A DNA stretch of 64,000 nt from Penelope pileata (taxonomy: Eukaryota > Chordata > Aves > Galliformes > Cracidae): NCBI GenBank assembly GCA_013396635.1, contig WBMW01004867.1:1098373-1162372 (forward strand), read 5' to 3'. Below, one piece after another: positions 51,011-64,000 of the stretch; position 1 is the stretch's first letter, and each line of letters begins with the position of its first letter. A program made the position numbers and the translations under genes. The notes below the pieces were generated by a model. That model was not told the DNA's origin. It made no database searches and saw only the letters and a program-made list of their open reading frames with translations.

Positions 51011-54000
51011 GTAGATTATGGAGTACTAGTTCAATGATGTCATTTATATCATTTAACAGTGTATAAAAGACTGATGCAAAGACGTGAAGTCTGCATTTTA
51101 GGGCAGTAAATGCTGTAATTCCACAAACAGCACCTACTCTTCTTTAAATGGCAAAATGCATGGCCACAGGAGTACAAGGACCAATCAGTTTCCAGTCATT
51201 GGCCTCAACACTTTTTTTTGCTGTCCTCCTAGGAAGTTTGTATAAATTAGCTTTTTACATTTCTGAAGAAACATAATTCCTCAGAATCACATTTGACTAA
51301 TGAAGATACAGTATCATGTAGCAATGAAATACCACAGGTACTGTAGTAAACACTACTTGGTTTTGTTCAAAATCTGTACATTCTTGATAAATAAATAAGT
51401 GTATATGTCATTCATATATAAACACAAAATTCTGTGTTAAGCTAAGAAGTAACTAGAGATAGAGCGTTCAACAGTTTTCATAACTTCTGTGAATGCTAAA
51501 GGGACTTAGAGTACAAATTAAATGTGGAACAAAACCTTTTACAGCATTTGAAATCTACTGACAGCTGAAACACCACTCGAAATTACTCTTTAAGAGTGGG
51601 AACAGACTAAGGTTTTACATAGGGAATTGGTTAAAACCCTTTTATCCAAAGTGCAAATACATACATGTTGAAAAAGATCCACTTTCCAGACTTTTTGTCA
51701 GTGTAACAGACAGAAGACTTAGATCACTTTTTATCACTAGGTGTTGCTATCAGAAGTTGTATTGTGCAGCAGTCAGTTATTGAAAACAACAATTTGGCTT
51801 TTTATAAAGCAATTGGAGATGCTGTTATCTGCTTGATGGGAACTGTTTGCAGATAACCCTGGTTTCTGCTTCCCCAGAAATGTTTCCTGTGGATATCCAA
51901 ACCAAACGCCATCCAAGCACTAAAATTTTCAGAATTGTAATATTATTGTAACTGTAGAACTTAAAAATTATTAATAGAACCTGTAATTTAGCATTTGACG
52001 TTACTAAGCATTTTAAAATAGCACAGGACAAAAGCCAGATTACATGAAGTAGTCTGGCAATAAAATTAGAGCGAAGGTTGAACTTAAACTGATGCTTTTA
52101 ATTTTGTATATTTCTAAAGTTGACAATTTTTACCAAGGCTCTGTAAATTGCTGAATCACAGAAAGGTCAAAGATAGGAGTAAATAGTTGAGACTGCCTGT
52201 GTGGAGTTGACCTTATGTTGAACAAACTGTAATCAGTAACCTGTAAACTGCAGTTACTCTTTCAGGCTGATCCCAGCCCAGCATTTAATTTTCTTTCTGA
52301 TACCTTTCACATTTGTTTCTTTAAGGGAGCAGCTGTAGCGCCAGTGTATTTTTTGTTGTTTTGGCTGTGGGTTTTTTTTGCTTGTTTTTNCTGAAGACAT
52401 TTGAAATATCACTGCAGTGGCATGGCATTACAACATTCCTATTGCTAATAAATAAATGAAGCTCTAAATGATGCAGGGAATGCGAAGCCAGCATCTCCCA
52501 GCATCAGCATGTAAAAGGGTTTTCAAATGTCCTTATGCTCATCCATAATGACAGCCTCTTTGAAAGGCTGGAAAAACCTCAACAGCAGCTTACAGTCATA
52601 AATCAAAACAACAGCTCAACGTAAAGTGAGGGTTTGTCCCTATTCATCTAACAGCTCAGACTGCCACAGTTTTTGAAGAGAGAAAATAATTCTCAATTAC
52701 AAAATAATTTTCCATCTATAGTCTTCCATAACGAAGGAGAATTCGTAATGTGCACCCATCATTCTCCATGTCATATTATACATAGAAAAAAAAGCCTTGC
52801 AATGAAAAACCACAGTTGTTTCCAACAGCATTAGGTACAGAACGTTTGCTCTGCGCTTTTTCACCCCCTTTAAAAGGAAGTCCTGATGCAATTTTAGCAG
52901 CAGTGGCATCATCACTACAGCTTAATATTGTCTTGCTAATGAATGGAATGAGATGCCAGCAGAAGCTGACACATCAGGTCTAGGGAGACCTTGCTTTCTC
53001 AGTTGTTTTAAGGCTCACAATCCAATTGAATTATGTTTATTCTACCCTACATAGCAGCGCTTCCAAGATGAGAGTTTGTACTGGAGAAGAAAATGACATC
53101 TTTTCTTCAAAAACATAAAAATAAAATTATTCTGGAAGCATATAGAAGCTGATAGATCAAATAATATTTCTAATATGTTTTTCTTGAACACTACCTTACA
53201 TAAATCTTCAAGTTGCTTCATCCCATAGAAAATTTCACTTTAAGATATTGAAAGAAATAAACAGGTTTAAGTGCCTTGAATGTCTATTGAGAATGTCTAC
53301 TGTTAAGATCACCTTCACTAAAGACTTAATTATTTAAAATGTGCTTGATTTGCATTAATTTTTTCTTCTAAAAAATTAAGGATTTTATTCTCTAATTATA
53401 CTTAATTTCATTTTTTGATGCTCTGCATGTGTTATTAATTCATACAGCCTTATTTTGTGGTGGTAAGAATTATTCCTTAATTTATCAAGGGAGAAAATGA
53501 AACATTTGTGAAATATAAGTGATGAATTTTTAATGTAGATTTTTTTTCTGATAAAAAGGTTTATCCTGTAATATAAAACCATTTTTAACTGTGATGAGTA
53601 CAACAGAAATTACATCTTTCAGAAACACCCCAGAATATTTATTTACTTGGCCTGTAAATCTTTGAATGCCAGGAGGTCTCACGTAAGATTCTGAAGTAAA
53701 GAACGGACAGATCTGCCCTCAGTGAGGGGTTTATGCCACACACACAGTTCTATTTTGGACCTCAAATACCTACTCAGATGCATTTACAATCTGGTTGAAG
53801 GTTTTCCTATACCCCTCAATTTTCCAAAACAACAGATATTAAAGCAAATAATTTTCATGGGTATGTCTGGCTTTGGTTGGTTGGTAAGTAGATAGGTTGG
53901 TTGTGGGATTTGTTGTTGCTTTTGAAACCCTGATCATCCAGTCCTCACTGAAGAAGGTGAAAATGTGCTGTAGGCTGTGGTGGGCACAGTCTCTACTACA

Positions 54001-57000
54001 GGACCAGCACGATGGCTGCTTCCACCTGTGGTGCTGCTCAACAGGCTCTGTTTGAATGGCTGTGAATCCTCATACTTGGCCATTCAAACTGTCATACAAT
54101 CACTTAATTGAATGGTCTCTGGAGCTGCTGTCTGCACTAATAAACTTTAAAATAATCTTGATTCTTACATCCACTGTACACTAGCAATGTACTAGCAGCT
54201 TGGCTCTTAATATCTTCACTCAGAAACCATTTGGTGAACTCAAGATACTCCCACCTCCTCTGCAATCTTGAGCCCTCGCACTGTGTGCGCACAGTGCAGG
54301 CTTTCATGCCAGAACATGATAAAGATTTTTAATAGGCTCCTGTCTTAATAGAGCCGCAAGTCCTACATCTGCAGTAGAAGTATAAAGTCCAACGTAACGT
54401 TACAGTGAAGTCCATTATTTAACCTTAGGATTTCATATACTGCAACCACTTGAGCTTTACCCTTGCAGTCTATGAAGTAATAATAGTAATTTCAGTGAAA
54501 TTGCCGCCTTGCAAAGCTCTGCTGCATTCACAGCCTTCCTTGCTGTAACACAAGATTTACAAGGCAATATGTAGCACCTGGAACATTTTAAAACCTGACA
54601 TGGATCTTTGAAGGAGCAAAGCACTTTACAACAGCCAGCAGTAGTGGATAGACAACAAAAATGAGTCATGATAGTACTATTTTTCTCTAAAGGTGAGAGT
54701 AAAACAGATGTTGTCTCCTTTTTCTTGTTGCTCAAATAGACTGCTTCTCGATATCTTCTTTCACTTAATTTGATGTCTTTTTATTAGAAATTTCCATTGC
54801 ACTTGTCACTCTGCACAGGACAGTATCCACAGCTGCCTTAATTCCCAGCCTAGTGGCAGCTAGGCAGGTTGTGTTTCCCATGGGCTTTGCAGGTCCCCAC
54901 CTATGTGCAGGCTGCCTGGCACACGAGCAGTGGCCCAGGCTGGTGACACAAACCATGTGCCACGCTTTTGTACCCCCCTCTGTTCTCACAGCCATGAATA
55001 TTTAATAGGAAAAAGAAAATCCTCATCCTGGCCTGACCAGGAGGCAAGGCCTGGCTGCCTAGTTGCTTCACCAGGCAACATACCTGCATTTGCCTCAACT
55101 TCTCGTATAGATGCTTTTTCTGATCAAAGAAGGTCTGTTTTCTTTATTCCAGTATATTACACTATATCCTAATACCTGCAAGCCATGTTCAAATCAGCAA
55201 TGAAAGGAGATAATTTAAGAATGAAGAAATGACTAACATAAATTTTCACATTCTCCCTGAGGAAAATGTGTTTTCTTCCCTTAAGGATCGTTGTTCTGCC
55301 TTGGGAAGTAAAGCCCCTGAAATCTGTATTCTGTATTACGCATGTCTGATGCAAAGTAAGAGGAACTTGATGTGAAGGACATCTTGAAATATTCTGCCTT
55401 TGTGAATATGAATGTAAGAATCTGCAGAAACTGTGAATGAACATTTACAACAAACTGTGAGCCTCCTACTGATGCACTCAAATACAAAACAGGAGGCGAG
55501 AGAGAGAAGGAAAAGAGATGAATTTGTTTTCCTAGCAAACAGCTGTCTTCTTTAACAGAAGAAACTAAAAGAAAACAGTGCGTGAAGAGGCCAAAAGCTG
55601 CATTAATTACAGTATTTTTAGATGCTACAAGCACAATTTTGATAAACACTCTAAACTGTGAAAAAAAAGTACTGTCAACGCAATTAAGTCTTTTTTCTTG
55701 GTGCAGCATCATCAATGCATGTGCCTGATGAGAATATATTGTGGGCTGTGCTGTTCAGTTACCCTTTGATTAATGATTCAAGGCAATCACTAGGGACCAC
55801 ACAAACTCCTGGGGGATGCCACAGCAAGCAGCACAATGTCATCATTTAGTTTCTTCTCTTGACCTACATCAAAAAGAGTGATGATACATTCAGAGTTAAG
55901 GGCCAAATTTCAGCATGGTTACACGCAAACAGCTCCCATGGAAGTAAAAACAATATGTATATGGCTTAGGAGCAAAATTTGGCATGGAAATATTACTGCT
56001 TGAATCTGGGAGTGGGATTTATTTATCTAGATCAACTGCAGGATGTGGGAAGGTGCAAAACTAATTATTCTGTTAGCTCTAATATCTGGGCCTGCTGTGA
56101 AATACGCATACCAAAAAAAAATAATCCCTCTAGGTGGAAAATGTGAGATCTCATTTCTTAGCTGGTTAGTTTTTCTATTTAGCCAGAGGATGGCATTAGA
56201 GCTGGTATTTTATCAGGACAGACCTAAAACTCAGCCTGAAATAATATTTTTGCTAGAGGCACCTACAAGTAGTGACATCAGCCTGTCAGTTGGATTGCTT
56301 TTCTGCACTGACATGAAGTCCTCCATTTCATGCCAATGGGCAGAGATCATATATTCGCATGAAGTATTCAGAGCTGAGCAAGGCAACACAGCATATTTGG
56401 TTTTGCAGCCTTCAGCAATTAGAAAACACTAAGCTCAAAACATTGCAGCACCTCCTTCAAAAAACATTGTCTACTGTCTGGGTAGCAAATCTGTTTTCTG
56501 CTTCCTGAACTCGCTGTCTGTACAGCATTTATCCTTGCCCAAGGTCTTAGATATTATCTTCAAGGTACGTCATTGTTCCAACCAAGGTTAACTGAAAGGC
56601 CAACAATAGCAACGCTGCCAACAGCACTGTTTCTCTGATATGCCAACATTTTCTACAGTGAGGGTGAAGCTCATCTGCACTAGAAGCATCATTTTCTCCA
56701 GAGCTAAGTGTTTGGAGGATACCTTCTGAATAACCAAAGACATCTGTGCGCCAGAGTTATTTTCAGCTTTGACTTTTTTTTACCAACACAAAACATCTCC
56801 ACTATTCTCATTTTTCCCGTAGGGAAAGGATGCAAGAAAAATATAATGGATTCTAGTCACATTACTTTTTGCTCTTCAGAAAATTGCTCAAACACTACAG
56901 TATGAAAATCTACATGATATAAAATGGAACAAATATAAATGCTTGAATATATGAGACCGCAGTTAAGGAATTATTCTGGTAGTAGTGGGAGTCGTGATTT

Positions 57001-59204
57001 TATGCAGCTTCACTGGGTTGTTAAACAGGAAAGTAAATATCAATGGAAAGTTAATATTTTTGCTAAGTAAATGAATTATAAAAGTTTCTACATTAAGAAA
57101 AAAGTGATTATTAAAATCCCTATGATGCAGTTTATGAAGTGTAGTCCACAGGGTCATATACACTGAAAAGTGACTGTGAATTGTCACTCGTTAAATATTT
57201 CCTCTGAGCATGGTCATAAAAAAGATCCAGAACAGAAAAGCACACTCTGTGCTTAAGAAGCCCACAAGGAGCTCCTTCTAGCCTAGCATTAAAGAACACA
57301 GGCAGTAGTAATACTGCAACTCCATCAAATGTTTACTAAACTTAAAACTAACCAAACCAAAAAAGCATTACTGTGGCAGCCACTAAGAAACTACACTTCT
57401 ATCTTTTAAACTAGAATGGCACATTCCAGCCTTACAGAAATAGTCCCACACTCATCACTTAACTATTGATAAATATTAAGGTTTATATGTTATGCAAAAA
57501 CCGTTACTTCTATTGTTAAACCAGTACAAGTGGACTGTACTTCTTAAATAAATGATGAATTTCTTCTTAATTACTTAGAAAGCTAGATCCTTTTATATGC
57601 AAAACTTGAGAGAAAGAGATTCAGCTATAAAAATATATTTTTTATCCTTTTTCCCCGTCCTTGTATATACATCTCTCTTTATATAGAAAAGTGATCAATT
57701 TTCTCTAAAAGAATTAAATTTTAAGACCTCAAAATCTGGATTTCAAAATCCTTCAGGTGCCTGAAACTGTTCTTCCATGCATAAGCAGAACTGGCCCATG
57801 ACCGAGACAGTTGAGGAGTAAGGATACTTTATTGGCAGACATTCTCCATTTCTCTTACTCAAAAACCAGTTCCTTGGACCAAGCACCAGAACCACTATTT
57901 CTATTCCACTCTCCTTGTAAGCCCTATCAGCTAAGAAGCTCTGTCTTCAACCACCTGATCGTCCTTTTGGACTAAAATTCACAGCCTCAACAGGAAGAAC
58001 ATAAGACCTCACCAACCACTCAGATAAGACAGTGACACTGGCTGCTATGCCATGAGAGATTAGAGGCAGGAAGGGCAGGAAACACAGGAACAGTAGCAGC
58101 CTTCAATTACCTTTAAGAAGACTGAAAAATTTCACACTGGAACATAACACAGAGATCACATTTTTATGAAGTCATCAACAAGAATTTCTTGAAGCAGCTA
58201 TGAAGGTAAACCACAAAGTCGGACACCTCTCTTAGCTTTACCCTGACTATCACATGTGGCTTGGCTCAAAACGGCACATCTGAATCTACCTTTGTAGCTG
58301 CAGACATAAGCAGAGTCACTATCCCCACAGGCACTACAAAGGCCAAAAAGATACACTGCAATTTTTCTCCATTTCAAGAGGTAGAAATGCAAAAGGATGG
58401 TTAAAAACTTACAGACAGTACGAGGATTATTGAAGGACCTCCACTTTTCAGCACTGTCATAGCATATTTTTAAAACTGTATTTAAAAAAAAAGGGTGGAA
58501 ACATCATGAGGACTGAACAGTAGGTAAGGTGGGTTATTAGAAACAGGAAGACATCCCTCAGAATATTGAAGCTGTGTCAAACTAAAGAAAAAGAAGTGAT
58601 CATGAACTCTGGCAGATTAAATGTGAAAACATACCTGGGAGGGACCAAAATAGAGGTTGAAGAACAACTGGCTAGAGGAATCAAAACTATACACAAAATC
58701 TTTCTTCCAACACATCAGAAACAAGAAGCTTGGCAAAGACTTTAAGGCCAACTTACAATAAAAGAATGCAAGAAAAACCTGAGAGAAAGAGAAGGCAAGG
58801 CTGCAAAGAATAAAATTGTTTGTGTTACTATTCACTGTAAAAGAAACTAAACTGATTTCCATTCTGAAATCCTTATTTTGGGGGGACTTGTGAAAGGAGA
58901 CCTCTGACTTTGCTATTCTATTTTACAGTTACTCAAATGTGTCTGATAACAAACTGCAAAAACTCTCTGGCATTCAGTGAGCAGTTCTGGGAGATGTCAG
59001 GGATGAAATTATGTCACAGTGGTGAGTAAACTCTCCCTACATGCTGCTTCAACAGTTGAGGACAGTGAACAGAAGCTGAGTTTTGCAAAATGATGATAGA
59101 GGAATGCTGTCTGATAAAAGTATTAGGACTGTAGGTCACATTAGTAGAAATTATAGAAACAAATGGAATTAGCAGATACCCATGTACATATAATCTGATA
59201 AGAA
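51011..59204. other. Unique AT-rich non-coding stretch, 8.2 kb
   Basis: No gene or dated transposon was recognised. A T-rich patch with an uncalled base (N) lies at 52345-52390. A 129-codon frame at 56043-56432 has no recognisable domain. A GC-richer patch occupies 54780-55080. The remaining open frames are short. Confidence 0.55.
56043..56432 (+). other. Unrecognised 129-codon open frame
   Basis: The frame starts with a short hydrophobic segment (LIILLALISGPAV, about residues 7-19) that could mimic a signal peptide, and continues without any motif I know. No exon flanks, promoter or coding-like composition stand out, and I consider it a chance frame. The sequence of this interval is moderately GC-balanced, so a conserved non-coding element is an alternative; only cross-species alignment could tell. 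Confidence 0.12.
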
Positions 59205-60213
59205 AGAGTCAGTGTTAGTTTTGTGAAGGGAAATTATTCCTGATAAGTTCATCAGAGGCCTAAACATACATGCGAATACAATTATTGGTGAATACAATCT
59301 TAGTTTTCAAAAAGGCTTTCCCCTCACCAAAAAGTTTTTAAAAAACTAGGCATCAATAGTGTTACAAAAATGGTTACAATAGGTAATAGCTCCTAGAACA
59401 AACCAAGTTCTTTTAGTAGATGAAGGTCACCCCAGCGTGATTCTGTGGGGCTCTGAGCTGTATCTGCACTGTTTCCCAGCTCAAGAATGACTTGAGTACG
59501 AGGTGAGAGTAGACATACAGCTTTCACTGATATTTACTCAGGTTGGTGAGGGCTGATAAACTTTGAAAAAATCCAGAAGGGCTTTCTAAGATTGAGTGGC
59601 CAAGTAACTGCTTAACACAGATAAACATGAAGTGGTGCACACAGGCAAAATCCATCATAACTTCCTATAGAAAAATATTATAAAATATTCTGAGCTGACT
59701 GTCACTTTGTCACACAGACATCATTGATTATGACAGTTACTTTTACATTGCTACAATCTCAATGCTCAGTGATAGTCATAAATTAAAGCATTAGGAGTTT
59801 ATGGGAAGAGAACAGAAAATTAAACAAAGAACAAGCTGGAAGTTGGCAAGTACGTAATGTACTCACATCACCAACCCTGCATAGTTCTTACCCTTATAGT
59901 TCTTATATATTGCAGAATCAGATAAGAGTCAGGAAGAAATTGTGAGGGCAGTCAAAGGCAAGAACACCTTCCACAAAAGGAATCATGAATGCCACAGCAG
60001 AAGGAGACAGAGTGCTTGCTGCCTCTTCCAATACAAAAGCTAGAGGAACCACATGAATCTAGGAGCTCATTCTCAAAGAAACAAGACAGTTCTTTGTGCA
60101 ATGAGAAGCAGACAAAAGGAGCTTGCGGACAGGAAATGTTCTAAATAACATTTTAAGTATGCTCAAGGAAGAAATAGAGAACTACTTGGAAGAAGTATCC
60201 AGTGGGGGTTAGT
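59205..60213 (+). mobile_element. Ancient L3/CR1-like LINE relic
   Basis: The segment follows the order of the ORF2 region of old amniote CR1/L3 LINEs, though heavily eroded. TTTTGTGAAGGGAAATTATT matches the usual TTGTAAAGGGAAATCATG block. TTTCAAAAAGGCTTTCCCCT and CACCAAAAAGTTTTTA correspond to the FxKAFDxVxH reverse-transcriptase region. These are followed by GATAAACATGAAGTGGTGCA, then the AAAAGCTAGAGGAACCACAT and ACAAAAGGAGCTTGCGG blocks of the 3' half, and finally GGAAGAAGTATCCAGTGGGGG. Stops and indels abound and no catalytic residues can be read. The family assignment rests on remembered block order, not an alignment. Confidence 0.6.
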
Positions 60214-63200
60214 AAAATTTGGAAGCTAAGAAAACAGGGGAAGTTTTGTATATAGTTGTCCCTGTTTGTATTCTCCCCAGGCAAATGTTTAGATTTTTAA
60301 ACCACATTGTAAACTAGTATTTCAAATACTGTTATAGATAAAACATTATTTTTTCCCCATGTATTCACTAAAATTCTAGCTCTCAAAATAAGTTAAAGGA
60401 GAAAAGGAGGAATATCTCATAAAGAATGAGAAAACATTGATTTGTTCAAGAGAAATCTGAATATTTGCATGGCTCCCTGATTGAGATGTATTTTACTGCT
60501 GTCCTGAGCTTAGAAGAGGCTCTCAGAAAGCTACGTGAAACTTGATATGCCAACCAGCTGGGCAGGGATACTACAATGAGTCTGAAGTTTTACTTTCCCC
60601 TAGGGAAATATAAATCCTGCATGCATTTAAGTGTTGTATTTCTGATACAAGTTGTGTTTTCATAGAAAAGGTAATGAGATATTTATAAGTGGCATGATAT
60701 ATTACTCTATAAAATTGATGACTAATCTGTGCATCATGATCTAAGAGAGTAAAGAAATTAATCAGTCACAAAGTATTTCTTCTTGCCTCTGAATTTTAAT
60801 GTCTAGAGGAGCTGGGAAAACCATAAACTAGTATGAAGTCAAAAGTTAACATTCTGCAGTAAAACATGATTTCTGCTTCTGGTTTGTAAACAACCAGTAG
60901 AAAGACTTAAGTTCTCATTGCTTTCATTAAATAACATAGATGAATAATAGTCAGTGGTGCTGTTGATCCACCATAGAATAGGGAAAGAAAACATCTATAA
61001 AAAAGAGTACGTTTGGGAGATTTTGGCGGGGAGAAGATCCATCCGAAAACATTAAGATATACAGTTTAGGGCAGGCAATCTTTCATAATGAATTATACAG
61101 GCTACAGGACTAACTTTCACAAATAGCTTTCGATTACTTATGAGGAACTGTTCAAGGGCTGGAATAGATGGACGACTGGGCAGAGTGTACCTCCACAATT
61201 ACAATATAACAGCTAGAAACTTGGCACGAGTCTTTGGACCTGAGTTAATTTCCCTTTGGGCTGCTCCAGACACTGTATAAGTATTACCTCTTCCCAGCCT
61301 GGAGCTGGATATAATTCAGTCTTAGACAGGATGTACTAGAAGTATTTTTCAGAACCCTGTGAAGTTCAGAAATATTCACATCAGACAGTTACTTCACACT
61401 GATGTAATGCCTTCTTTAAACAAACCTGGAGTTTATCAGCTAAAAATATCTTGGGATCTTTTCAGCAACAGACTATATCGAAGAAATTATTCTTAAATTA
61501 GTTTATTTCATTAGGTTTTGGATTGCTGTGTAATCCTTAAACATTAAGAGTAATATCACGGAGGAATTCATTCTGTCAGGTAAGACTGTCAGTCCCTTTG
61601 TTGAGAAAGAAAAGGGACAAAGTAAAAGCAAGCCAAACTGCATTCATCTGAAAACACTGAGATTGTGGGTTTTGTTGTGAATGTTTTCTTTCTTGTTTTA
61701 TGCCCGTTAGAAAGATACTTGTTTTCTATTTATTTAGAATTAGTCTTCCATCACTTTTAATTCATTCTTTCTTTAGGACTTCAGCTAAATTACAATTAAA
61801 AATTTAAAGAAATCTTCTCTCAACATTTTTAGGGAAGTTTGTTTCCAAAAAGAAATCATGACTTGATCAATTTATTTCAACCTGATCAATAAGAACTTTT
61901 GATGCTATCAAGGCAGGAAAAGGGTTAAAAAATGACTTACATGTGAGCATCAAGGTACATAAAGGAGAAACAAATGACAAAAACCTGAGCAAAACATTCT
62001 TTTCAAAAGGCACAGTATTCATCTAGTTAATTATACTCTTAAATTCCTTTGAAAAAGCAGCAGAACTCAAATTCATTTAGGCTGCACAGATACCCATCGA
62101 GAAAAAGAGTGTATTTTAGGGTTAAATTCAAAGGCACTGAATCACATAGAGAAAATGAACTGTGTACATACAGTATTCATTCAGTTGTGGGAATATACAC
62201 GTACTCCACTGCACATATCCTCTGACAGCCAATGTGAAATATAACCTTTTAATAGTCCTAGAAGACTTAAGAAAGGCAAAGATAATGACTTTTAAAAATG
62301 TTCCTTTTTCCATCTTAAGACAGAGAATTGCTAATCAATTTGTTCCTTTTTTCTGGTTTTGAATTAGAAAGGGATGAATTACTCAAATGGGTTAAATCTG
62401 AAGTCATTTTCAAGCACCAATCAAGTACTGGAAAGCAAAAATTATCTTGTGACGGAAATAGGAGAAAGAAAATGATGCTGGTGCATTTGGGCTGCAGAAG
62501 AGAAAAAAAATAAAACAAGTCAACTGGATAACAAGAAGAGGTAACACTCTCCACAGAAGGAAATCAAGTACCGGTTTCTTGACTTCCTAGAAACCATTTT
62601 TTCTTACTTAAAATAAATTACAAAATAACTAATATGATGAAGGGTAAAGCTTTTCAGAGAAGTACAAAGATAATATGTTGAAAAACAAACATCAAATTTC
62701 AGCACCTTTCTATTCTAGATTCTAATTTGCAGCAACTATTGCAATGAATAAAGAATCCCTTTCTTTTAATCTAAACTGACTTGCTTACTTGCATTTCTGT
62801 GCAGTACAGCAACTACTAGAAGTGTTCTCCTCAGTCCCAACCTGTCCTTGTATACCTCTTACCCATTTTCTTATTTGATTTTTTCCTGTTAACTCCCACC
62901 TTCTCTAAATTGACTGTTAACCTTTTCCATGTGAAGTTATCAAAACCTTTTTCCAAAATAATAGTACAAGATACTTATTAAAGTGGCTCATCTTTTTACA
63001 GTTAATAGTTTAGAGCTGACTATGCAAGGCTGATGATCAAAGTTGTCATTACAGTTATTTTCTTAGAAGGTTTGGAGTTTCTCAAACTTACCTTCACCTC
63101 CAATTCTTCATTAGCAAAGGGTTATGATTCCTTCCCTCAACAAGGTCAAAAACTTTCCCTCATTCTCATAATTGTCTTTTATTGGACCTCTCCATTGACA

Positions 63201-64000
63201 TTATTGATAGATTTGAAGATAAATGCTTTCTAGTACACTTTTCCAGAGAGAAAAAGATCTCCTATGAAATGTGATTGATATTACTATAGGCAAAGCAAAA
63301 GAAACAAAAAAACGTCAAAAGAAAAACTTCACTTTCAACTGGCTTCATTTTCCCTTCTTTCTCCTGACCTTTTCAAAAGCAAGGTAAAGATTAATTTAAA
63401 TGAGATGCACAAAATGACAAACCCTAGCTAGTTAGCTGTCCTAGCAGTTTCCTCTGGAGAAAGCCTCTGTTTGAAAGAAGTGAGTCATTAGTTTCTGCGT
63501 TTCCCAAATGACTAAATGCCTTCACTGTACTTCCTCAAGCACCGTACTTCACTTGCCTTATATAGCAGTGAGCAACAGGTCACTCCTGTCTTTTGCTTTG
63601 GGATTGGATTGCTCTCCAAAACTGCCACTCTCTCTGAAAACAGGGATCACGTTCCATGGAGAAAACATAGCAATGTAAGTGGGCTCTCTTCTATAAACTA
63701 CGGCAGAATTTTATATTTCTGAGAAGTACTAAAACAGACTAACAAAGCCAAGATATTAAAAGCAGAATGAGTTCTGCTCTTTGCATAACAACCAAAGGCA
63801 GTTACACTCTTTCCTGAAGCTTGAGATTTGCTCAAGCCATGATCCTTGCACCTCAGCATGCTGTCAGATATTGTGTTCCCTATGACAATGAGTTCTGACA
63901 GGAGCCAGAAACCAATAGATTTAGCCTCTCACAGTAAGAGGGAACACAGTGGAACCCAAGGAGTGCAGTGACTAAGAAAGCTGAGTATATCCCTGCAAAT
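60214..64000. other. Unique AT-rich non-coding stretch
   Basis: No gene, RNA gene or identifiable transposon was seen up to the window edge. All open frames are short (up to 79 codons) and unrecognised. Confidence 0.6.

Noticed and set aside
55281..55715. A 144-codon minus-strand frame with hydrophobic stretches.
   Set aside because: No known motif, no conserved neighbours and composition like the surrounding non-coding DNA.
1..64000. CRISPR array, prokaryotic operon or phage-like system.
   Set aside because: No regularly spaced direct repeats, no ribosome-binding-site-linked gene runs; the repeat content is clearly avian nuclear.
1..64000. tRNA genes.
   Set aside because: No B-box-like GGTTCGAATCC with a matching A-box and cloverleaf was found by eye on either strand; a tRNAscan run would be decisive.

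Overview
The window looks like nuclear DNA of a bird, most likely a galliform (chicken, turkey, quail or a relative). It is AT-rich, has no operon-like layout and no long coding frames. It is scattered with 5'-truncated CR1 retrotransposons ending in the avian octamer ATTCTGTG, with small avian endogenous-retrovirus LTRs, and with one deleted mariner element of the Galluhop type. The species group is inferred from these repeat families. The sequence contains two single N bases (12313 and 52390), as expected of an assembled draft genome.

I find no protein-coding gene, exon, rRNA or tRNA that I can support. Nearly all open frames are under 130 codons with no recognisable domain, and most of the recognisable protein similarity belongs to decayed CR1 ORF2 or mariner transposase. 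The window is best read as intergenic or deep-intronic sequence. I cannot tell which, and conserved non-coding elements could be present unseen.

Layout: 1-5.2 kb is unique sequence with one pair of overlapping antisense frames. 5.19-5.63 kb is a minus-strand solo LTR with a perfect 5-bp target duplication. 5.6-11.5 kb is unique. 11.53-12.70 kb is a minus-strand CR1 split by a younger plus-strand CR1. 12.7-19.6 kb is unique. 19.60-20.10 kb is a plus-strand ERVL-like solo LTR with a perfect 5-bp duplication. 21.69-22.37 kb and 26.33-26.75 kb are plus-strand CR1s of different age. 33.76-34.67 kb is a long minus-strand CR1 with broken ORF2. 37.59-38.71 kb is a mariner interrupted by a sister copy of the 19.6 kb LTR. 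45.6-46.5 kb holds two diverged, collinear LTR-like modules. 47.15-47.37 kb is a short CR1 tail. 48.8-51.0 kb is a purine-rich, gene-less block of unknown origin. 59.2-60.2 kb is an old L3/CR1-like LINE relic. The remainder is unique AT-rich DNA with short homopolymers and microsatellites.

There is no gene network to describe. The informative content is the record of insertions: mariner first, then the ERVL-type LTR inside it; one CR1 inside another; an ancient LINE relic; and three solo LTRs whose target duplications can be read exactly. I found no convincing new biological system. The best items for a second look are the two nested insertions, the paired LTR-like modules at 46 kb and the unexplained purine-rich block at 49-51 kb.
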